Positions 56,501-64,000 of a stretch of 64,000 nt of DNA are shown piece after piece. How positions within the stretch are numbered: the first letter of the stretch is position 1; every line of letters begins with the position of its first letter. The notes under the pieces were generated by a model. The model made no database searches. It was not told where the DNA came from and saw only the letters and a program-made list of their open reading frames with translations. The position numbers and the translations under genes are program-made. Source of the stretch: Dicyema japonicum (Eukaryota; Dicyemida; Rhombozoa; Dicyemidae); assembly GCA_011109175.1 (NCBI GenBank), contig RDEW01000065.1:81984-145983 (forward strand). Direction: 5' to 3'.

Positions 56501-59414
56501 TTAACAATGTCGCAATGGTTTCGAATAGACGCATAGGTCCATATTTCAGCAGTTCGGGAGGGATGTTGTCTGGTCCAGCGCTCCTGTGATTCTTTAGCTT
56601 ACTGCACGCACTCTGAACTTCCTTAGATGTGATAATTGTTTCCAGCATCCGCGGTTCTCCGATGAAAGGGGCCAGTTCTTGGCCGTTCGCATTGAACAGT
56701 TTTTCAAAATGGGCAGCAATCAATTCGATCTGTTCGTCTGGTTTTAAGATAAGTTTCCCCTTCCCATCCATAACATGTACTGTCGCTTTTTTCTTTCCTC
56801 GCATTAGTCGGACTGCAGCGAACATTTGTGCATTGTCCTTTAGTTGCTCCAGCTCTCTAAGATGTGATAGGAAGACATCCTTCGAGTGTTCATTATTAAG
56901 CTTCATGATTCTTCTCTTGATAATATTTCGTTCAGTTCGTAGTTTGTTTTTGATATGTATATCCGTCGTGTTTAGACTCTGTATCCATATTTCTCGTTGT
57001 TGTTTTGCCAGTAATAAGGAGTCTGGATGGCCAAGTGACATATTTCCGGTTGTCTGCCGTCTCACTCCAAGGTGGGTGTTTGCGGCAAGGCAAATAATGC
57101 TTTTGGTCTGATCCCATAGGTCTTGTATAGTCATATTAGCTGGTAATGTATATAGGTGGTTCTCTATATGTTTTTGGTAGTTTGTCACCAGCAGCGGCTG
57201 AGACCAGAGCTTCTCAGTCATATATACATGGGTATGGTAAGGTGGTAGCGTTTTGCTTAGACTCAGGTTCTTCCTGCCAATGTAGTATTTCTTCAAGGAG
57301 AACTTGCCAATAACCATTTTATGGTCACTATTTATCATCGACCCTCCATAAGAACGGGCATCATTCAGTAGGTGTTTGTCCTTGGTCCGACAAATGATGT
57401 AATCAATTTGATTATAAATATTGACACTTTTGTTTTCCGAGTTCGTTCTATGGCCAGTCCATGTGCTCCTGTGGCGAGCTGGGTGCATAAAGGCAGTGTT
57501 TCCTATGAAAAGATCATTCGCTTGACAGAAATTGGCCAGTAGTGTTCCCGGGGTGTTTCTCCACCCCCGTCCATGCCTGCCGATGAACGATTCCTCTCCA
57601 CTGCGTCGCATCCCAACTTTAGCGTTAAAGTCCCCGGCAATAAATATCAACGACGAAGATTCGTATTCCGAGTACGTCCTCAATAGTTGACAGTAGAAGT
57701 CATCCAGTTCCTCAGGATTTTTCAAAAATCTGCCACTATGTGGAGCATACACGTTAATGACTGTCATGTAGCTTTTGGAAGGGCACATGTCATTCATCCT
57801 AATTTGCAGAACACTAATCCTGTCGTTGACTTTCCAAAATTGATGTATCCGTGGTACAAGATGTTCATGGACTGCGAAACCTTGTCCGTAATGTTTAGAC
57901 TCACTAGGGAAGAGAATAAGTTTATAGTTTCCATAGTGTTCACAGCATCCATCAGAGACCTTCGTTTCATGCAGACATCCGATAGAGACGCGGTACTTGT
58001 CTAAATCATCGCACAGTGTTTTCCTCATCCATGTCTTCGAGATCCCCCTGACATTAAACGAGAGTAGGTTGAGGCCATCCCATTGAATCTTGTATTTTTC
58101 AGACTGCATTTAAAGAGCCACGTCACTAACTCAACCAACATTTTTAATAGGGATGTAATAATTTCCTGTGTTTTCTGTTCATCTTTTTGATTTTCCATTT
58201 TAGTTCCCTTTGTTGGATATTAAGCTCTTTTTTTACTCTCGTCTGACGTGTTTGCCGCTTTTAGCCGCAGCTCTCTGCAATTCTTTGCCATATCTGGCAC
58301 GTTCGAGTGGTGATCCAATTTTAAGCGTAATGATTTTTGACTCCAAGGCATATATTGGCCGACTTGGAGATTACCTGCTTTGTTTGATCCCACAGAGTTC
58401 GTACTTATGATTCCGGTGCGGTTTTCTCTATAATATTCTCGATTTGTTCGTGATATTTAGCTCTACAAGTGGACTCTAACCACAATTTTTCTGTCTGTAA
58501 GTATATATTGGGCCTTTGTCTCGCCTTCTTCGCGTTTTCAAAGTATTTTTCCCAGTCAGGTGTTTTTTTACACAAAGTTTTGCAATGACGATCCTGTGGT
58601 CGCTGTCAGTTGTTGTTCCCTGGTAGGAACGTGCATCATTTAGCAGGTGTTTATCAGACTTTCGGCAGATAATGTAGTCGATTTGATTATATATATTCAC
58701 GGTCTCTCCGACAGAGTTTTTTCTTTGTCCGTGCCATGTCGTCTTGTGGCAAGCTGAGTGCGTGAAGGTCGTGTTGCACAGGAAAAGGCTATTTGCCTTG
58801 GAGAAGTTCACCAGAGAGGCTCCAGACGCATTTCTCCTTCCGCGCCCATGTCTTCCAATAGAGGATTCTTCGGGCCCCATTTGTATTCCGGCCTTTGCAT
58901 TTATATCTCCCGCAACAAAGACAAGGGACGAGGAAGCATTATTAGAGTATGTACTTGTTAGTTCTGAGTAGAATTCTTTGAGCTCACTGGGGTTCTTGGT
59001 GCATAGACATTTATGACAGTTAATAGACTCTTGGACGGGCATAGTTCATTTAGTTTGACTTTGTAGGACACATATTCGGTTGTTGACTCTTCAATAGCGA
59101 TGTAATTTTTTGAGGTAATCCACGTGTAGGGGAAATTCCATCCCGTAGTGCTTGCATTCAGTTGGGAAGAGAATCAGTCGGTAGTTGTTCCATGTCTCAT
59201 CGCGTCCATTTTCGATTTTCGTCTTTTGTAGCCAATAGATATTTTGTATTTCTCGAGATCGTCACAAAGTAGTTTCCTTGTCCAATCTTTCGATATTCCA
59301 CGTACGTTGAACGTCATTAGCCTTAGTTCTCGATTGTATAATGAGTGTTTTTCAGACATTTTTCTTAACCGTTGTACAGAGAAGCAACGAAACACATCAC
59401 CGTCTCACCAAAAA
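53553..59414 (-). mobile_element. RTE-type LINE 'RTE-2', split by RTE-1
   Basis: Flanked by AATCCTCTCACT at 53541-53552 and 59415-59426. Minus strand, about 3.0 kb after removing the nested element. APE (RLMTFNVRGISKDWTRKLLC, FVAGDINAKAG, GRHGRGRRN, YNQIDYIIC), linker, RT (KSAGPDNISPELLKYGP, EIDLSRAIDSITRQK, GTPQGDSLSPLLFTIY, YADDVDF), then the RTE end RWRLFGHVLRMN and an (AAT)n tail at about 53553. It has frameshifts, including in the APE and before the palm, so it is inactive, but all domains are present. Confidence 0.9.
55293..58137 (-). mobile_element. RTE-type LINE 'RTE-1', nearly full length
   Basis: Flanked by ACATTTTTAATA at 55281-55292 and 58138-58149. The minus-strand 802-codon ORF from 58109 encodes an APE (LLSFNVRGISKTW, FIAGDFNAKVG, HGRGWRNTPG, NSDHKMV) and RT (HRSAGPDNIPPELLKYGPM, CHSGFREGRSTADI, GIDMSRAFDTI, GTPQGDSLSPLLFVIY, YADDVDFISED). 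Right after EALTHLLE about 200 bp is missing relative to RTE-2, shifting the frame. The C-terminal part resumes in another frame (55918-55331) through RWRLFGHVLRMD to the (AAT)n tail. The 5' end (TGGTTGAGTTAGTGACGTGG) is preserved. Apart from the deletion, the ORF is clean, implying recent insertion. Confidence 0.92.
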
Positions 59415-59426
59415 AATCCTCTCACT

Positions 59427-60291
59427 GTTCCACGCAAAAGAAAATCGGTTAACTAAGAAATTTCCGTCCCCAATCAGCTTCTTCTGCAAGGATCAAAGAA
59501 GGCATTTCCGTTCGACGGTGGGGGAACAATGGAGACACACAAAAAGAATTGAAAAGATCAAACTTGGGAGAGGAATCTTGCAAGGAGACTCACTCTCTCC
59601 CCAGCTGTTTACTCTGGTAATGAACCCACTAAGCCGAATATTAAATATAAAATTTCCGAAGATATGTATCAAAGTGATCCGTCTATTGTGACATATGCGA
59701 CTAACCATTTTCTTTTTATTGACGACCTGAAAATAATTGCCGAATATGAAGATACTATTCTAAATGATGGAGGATATTGAGTGTTGTTGGCTTTAAAAGA
59801 AACTGTGAAAAGTCTGCGACTAATCTGAAATGTGTCAAAGATACAAGTTATCTGGATGGTTGTGAGGGATATCGCTATCTTGGAGTGTTAGAAGATAAAG
59901 GGAGTACGGTTATGAAAGACAAAGTTATGGAAAAATTGCTGAAAATGTGAAGAAAAGAATAGAGATGCTGGCGAATTCGAAATTAAACGTTGTAAATTTG
60001 TTTAAAGCGATAAATGAATACGCACTCTCGCTGTATAATTATTATATTGGGCTTATCGACATTGAACCACGTGAATTCGAAGCTATTGATTTAGAAATCA
60101 GGCGTATACTCTCTAACTTACGAGTGCATTTAAAACTTGCTAACAAAGAAAGATTATATCCCAGCAGGAATAGTTTTGGAAGAGGATTAACCTCAATTCC
60201 TGATAAGAGTGAATGCATGTTATTTCAATTTCTGACCGACTTTGAGAGGAAATCAGGAATCTTGCGGGTCTTAAAACAAAGAAAAACACAT
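59427..60291 (+). mobile_element. RLE-type LINE family E, part 1 (RT)
   Basis: Plus strand: KLGRGILQGDSLSPQLFTLVMNPL, a broken active site (HFLFIDDLKI), YRYLGVLEDKG, then KAINEYALSLYNYYIGLID, RRILSNLRVHLKLANKERLY and GRGLTSIPDKSECMLFQF. This is the RT-to-connection region of R2/NeSL-like LINEs. Stops lie between 59690 and 59950. Continues at 61379 after the RTE-3 insertion. Confidence 0.75.
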
Positions 60292-61365
60292 TATTATTAG
60301 CACTTTCACGAGAGCCATAATATTTATAGCATGTGCAGCAAAAAATATAAGAGAATTAGTTAGGTTGCTTCAAGTTCTTCTGTTTTTTGCTAGGTCCCTC
60401 AGTGAGCCCAGATCGTCATTAGATGCCAATGTTTTCTTCACGGCTTTCAGATCGTTTTGTAGAACAACCGGGAGGGTAGTTCTCGGTCTTCCACAAAACA
60501 TTGGAGGAGTAGTAATCTCCCATTGCGATATTCGGAAGGGATATCGGGTCCAATCTCAGGACGTGTCCAAAAAGTCTCCAACGAGAGCTAATGATCTTGT
60601 GGCTTAATGGTATACAGTCACACTTATTGTACAGTCCATTCCGCGAGATCTTGGATGGCCAGGACATTCCAGTTATGATTCTTAGATGATTCCTGTGAAA
60701 TGAGTCTAGCCTCTCCAATTCCTCTTTAGAGGTGGCCCAGGTCCCAGAGTTGTATAGTAGAATTGGTTTGATGAAGGTGTCGTATAACATAATCCTTTGT
60801 TTTATGTTATATCCTTTCCGTTTTAGCAAAGATTTTTCAGCCTTTGTAATGCCGCATTTGCCAATGTTTTTCTCCGTATGATGTCTTCGCTATCTCCTAG
60901 TAGAGAGCCAAGTTTCTTTATGTGTCTCCATTTTTCTTCGAGTGTGTTGTTCATTCGTTTTATCTCTGTCCGTTCTGTTTTTCCCTGTTCACGGTGAGAA
61001 ACCATTTCCCAAGTATATCTGGTGCTTTTTCTAATACATGCTCCAGGAGTTCTTTGTCTTCAGAAATTAGGTCGACATCAGCATAAATCACTTTTTCTAT
61101 AATTCCTTGGTATAATGGTCTCAGTTCCCTCATAGCGGCCTCCAAGTATATTGTGAATAGTAGGGGAGAGAGGGAGTCTCCTCGAGGAGTGCCAGTGTTT
61201 GTTTCAAATTTTCTTGAGTAAGTTTTTCCAACTCTCACAAGAAGCTCTGTGCTAGACAGAAGGATTTGAATCATTCTTAGACTCGATTCGTCAATAAACC
61301 CTTCCAGCACTGTCATCAATTTTTTCCTGTTAACCGAGTCAAAGGCTTTTGATAGATCTATTCCC
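60292..61365 (-). mobile_element. RTE-type LINE 'RTE-3', 5'-truncated
   Basis: Flanked by AAGAAAAACACAT at 60279-60291 and 61366-61378. Minus strand from GIDLSKAFDSVNRKK through GTPRGDSLSPLLFTIYLE, YADVDLIS (active site damaged), KLGSLLGDSEDIIRRKT, to SRWRLFGHVLRLD and an (AAT)n tail. Family A, close to the copy at 310-1433. Confidence 0.88.
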
Positions 61366-61378
61366 AAGAAAAACACAT

Positions 61379-62150
61379 ATGACCACTATTGCAAGATTTG
61401 TTGCACTCAAATACAATGTGGATGACCTATCTAACTTGAACACTGATGTTATAAAGGAATATCAAAAGAAGAATTATTTGGAAAAGACTAATCAGAAATT
61501 GCTTCATTCAATTAAGTGTTTTGAAAATACGAATGTCGAATGGATCAACAGAATGGCTTACTGGGGGAAACAATAGTCCAAGGTCGGATGCAATGTACTG
61601 CATGATACAGGATCGAAATCTGTTCTTTGAAGAGATGAAAGCAAATTGCAGTCATTGTGGAATGGCCAAAAAGTGTGGATCACCTGGCTAGACGATGTAC
61701 CAGGATGCTTAGCAGTGCGTATATGTGGCGACATAACGAAGTTGTAAGACGCATACAGTCCAATCGATTGTGTCAAAAAGTAAAGTTGAAATACGAGTCG
61801 ATACAACACTACAAACGGATATACAAGTTAAAAATAACAAACCTAATATTTTCGTTATCGATAAATCCAAAAACGAAATAATACTAATAGAAGTAGGGAT
61901 CACTTCCCAAGATTTGCTAAAACATGTTGAAGTGGAAAAACTACACAAATACGATTTTCTGGCAGGAGAACTAGCACAAATTCACAAGGCCAAGGTGACA
62001 ATAATTCCGATTGTTTTGACATGGGATGGAGTAGTAACAAAGTACTACAAGTCCTATATGGAAAGACTTAACGTGGATGTCTCTAGAAGGGCGTACATCC
62101 AATCAATGACGATTAAAAAAACTTTAGAGAGCTGATAATCGAGCATAGAT
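61379..62150 (+). mobile_element. RLE-type LINE family E, part 2 (zinc knuckle and nuclease)
   Basis: Continues the frame of 59427-60291 (KTH then MTTIARFVALKYN). A zinc-knuckle-like CSHCGMAKKC...HLARRC is broken by a frameshift. The restriction-like endonuclease follows in one open frame (61770-62135): IFVIDKSKNEIILIEVGI then EVEKLHKYDFLAGEL, the D...E/K...K pattern of R2-type nucleases. It ends VSRRAYIQSMTIKKTLES. Confidence 0.75.
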
Positions 62151-62154
62151 CCAT

Positions 62155-62621
62155 TAATGTGCGTTTAAACAATGCATTTATTTTGCCTATTTTGCTGTAC
62201 AACTCAGAAACGTGGGGTTTGAATCAAACTTGTACTGAAAGACTAAATGCTTTTCACAGAAAACAGCTGAAATCCCTACTAGACATACGCTATCCGAAGG
62301 TGATCAGCAACCAGAACCTATACACTATATGTAAATCTGAAAGCTTGGGGACCATTGTAATGAAATCTCGATGGGGATTATTTGGGCATATATTGAGGGT
62401 ATATCCTGCTGCTCCTGCAAAGGATATTATGGAACTGTACTTCCTAAGCACTGGTCCTTTTCGGGGCAGACCATGGACAACACTTCTTCTGACCTCAAAT
62501 AACGACCTAAAAATGCAAAATGCGACTGGAAAATCTTGATGACCTAGACGACCTCCGAGAAATTGCAATCTCAAATGATTAACTCTCTTGTTGTGAATGT
62601 GCATTATTATTTATTATTAAA
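62155..62621 (+). mobile_element. RTE-type LINE 3' fragment
   Basis: Plus-strand open frame: RLNNAFILPILLYNSETWG, NAFHRKQLKSLLDIRYPK, SRWGLFGHILRVYPAAPAKD, FRGRPWTTLL, then a TTATTATT tail. Truncated at the thumb; a distinct subfamily from RTE-1 to RTE-3. Confidence 0.8.
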
Positions 62622-64000
62622 TGTGACCGGTTGAATACGAGCCCAGGTTGAATACGAGCCGTTAAAGACGTTATACGTTAAAGCCGTTAGAAATCAATAA
62701 TTTTTTTAATGAAAAATAAATCAATAAATTAATTAATTCCTATCTTTATAATGATTAGTAATTTTAATAATTTAAATTTCTCACAAATTTTCATTTTTTA
62801 ACGGCTAACATCAGATAGAATAGTAATAGATTTTTGCTCACGCTTGTTTTTGTTTTTTGTTATGAAGGTTGTCTACTTTACTTTGCTACAAAAGCAAGAA
62901 ATAATAACCTATCTGAGATATCAAATTTTACCATCCAATTTGCTGAAGGAGAAACGAAATTTCATAAGAACTGCGTCATTATTCAGACTAAAAGACTCAT
63001 TGCCGGCTCAACTATTTTTTTCAAAACAAGTTGAATTTTATTGCACGTGTTCGCTGTGGAAGAAGATGAACAGAAGAGGATATTTATTGAAAATGTTCAC
63101 CTCAAAAATGGACATCCTGGTCGTGATAGACTTCTTTCTCTTCTAAAGAATCTAGTCTATGGATCTTGCAGAGATGAAGTTATGGTTGTTCTCAGGTCTT
63201 GTTCACAATGTCTGGCAAGACGGCTCATGAACACTCGACCAACTATAACACCTATCAGAGCATATACAGTGAGAGAAAGGTACTAGTTAAATATTCTAAT
63301 TTCAGGTATATTTTTGATTTGGTTGATCTACGACACTATTCAAATTTCAATGAAAATTTTTGCTGGCTTTTGGTTGGGATGGATTTTTTTCCAAATTTTG
63401 CTGGACAAGACCTCTAAAGAGTAAATCGGCTACGGAGGTGTCAAGTGCAATAAAGAGCATAATTTTAATGTTTGGAAAACCAACTATTTTGCACACGGAC
63501 AATGGCAAGGAGTTTGTAAATGAAAAAATGTTCGAGTTATGCTCAACATTTGGTATAAAACACGTCAGGGGACGTCCTAGGTGTCCTTGGGTGCAGGGAC
63601 AAGTCGAGCGTCTGAATCAGACATTGAAATTTATGATTTCTTCAACTGCTTTTCAAAGAATTTGAATTTCAAATGGATAAACATAATTGAAGAAATTACA
63701 AGTTCCTATAATTCTTTACAGCATTCAACAACGTTGCACGCTCCTTTTAAATTGATGTTCGGAGCTTCTGCCAATGAAACCATAAATAATCATTACTCAG
63801 AAGAGGAAATGAATGAAATATTCAACCAAATTGATTTATGGAATGAAGAAACACAAACTGAAGCAACTGAATATCTTGGTTTTGGTCATCAAATGAAACT
63901 TTGAGAACAAAAGCAATTTTAAATTCAAACATTGCTGAAAGAAAAATGTTAACTAAAAGAAGGTGGAAGAATGATATTTCTATCTTTAACATCGGTGATC
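62622..64000 (+). mobile_element. Ginger-like integrase transposon, runs off window
   Basis: Starts TGTGACCGGTTGAATACGAG, with GGTTGAATACGAGCC repeated twice in the terminus. Coding region: an N-terminal stretch (LRYQILPSNLLKEKRNF), HHCC zinc (HLKNGHPGRDRLLSLL...CSQCLARR), a 26-nt GT...AG interval at 63280-63305 that joins VRER to YIFDLVDLRHYSNFN, the first catalytic Asp in LLVGMDFF, then TDNGKEFVNEK, RGRPRCPWVQGQVERLNQT and SYNSLQHSTTLHAPFKLMFG. One base appears to be missing in a T-run at about 63386-63392, shifting frame before LKSKSATEV. The right end and TSD are outside the window. Confidence 0.8.

Noticed and set aside
56380-57111. Long plus-strand ORFs, e.g. 160 codons at 56629
   Set aside because: Antisense to the well-supported RTE-1 ORF; Cys/Ser/Phe-rich shadow.
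1-64000. CRISPR arrays, bacterial operons, riboswitches
   Set aside because: Spliceosomal introns, metazoan genes and LINEs show eukaryotic nuclear DNA; no spaced short repeats or bacterial signals were seen.

Overview
Eukaryotic, metazoan nuclear DNA: AT-rich, low gene density, packed with decayed non-LTR retrotransposons and DNA transposons. Animal markers are an inward-rectifier K+ channel, two membrane C-type lectins, a bHLH factor, a Snapin/BLOC-1 subunit, EMC6 and MPC1. The genes that can be resolved are split by tiny GT...AG introns, mostly 21-26 nt (extremes 19 to 43). Each spliced model keeps its frame, and the recognisable ones match family architecture. Introns this small in an animal are best known from dicyemid mesozoans, so a dicyemid, or failing that an orthonectid, is the most plausible source. 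That is inference from intron size and gene content, not a database match.

Layout. 0-17 kb: LINE debris. An RTE-type fragment (310-1433), hAT and Tc1/IS630-type transposase relics, jockey/CR1-like families called B and C here, and a family with a restriction-like endonuclease (D, 10.3-12.4 kb). 17.9-35 kb: a gene island with a coiled-coil protein (17930-18957), a bHLH factor (22617-23052), EMC6 (24019-24389), MPC1 (27924-28280), a duplicated pair of CTLD-TM lectins (31000-31706 and 34329-35036) and a small unknown gene (33039-33367). Most of these exons are too short to show up as conventional ORFs. 36-43.6 kb: a hAT relic with a recognisable 5' terminus, a WD40 fragment, LINE pieces and a second D copy.

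44-49 kb: an intact Snapin gene, then an RTE element split by a 1.68-kb Ginger-like DNA transposon with a 5-bp target-site duplication (TSD). That transposon in turn carries a 107-bp truncated B copy with a 13-bp TSD. 50-52 kb: an intact Kir channel and a degenerate tandem copy. 53.2-62.6 kb: a nested LINE stack in which three RTE insertions, each with a 12-13-bp TSD, interrupt one host reading frame that becomes continuous when they are removed. 62.6 kb to the end: a second, larger Ginger-like integrase element whose coding region appears to hold a 26-nt intron of host type.

The host genes look independent of one another (mitochondrial pyruvate import, ER membrane insertion, lysosome/vesicle positioning, K+ conductance, surface recognition, transcription). 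They share gene architecture rather than a pathway. The window is shaped mainly by waves of LINE and Ginger-like insertion around a compact-intron gene set.
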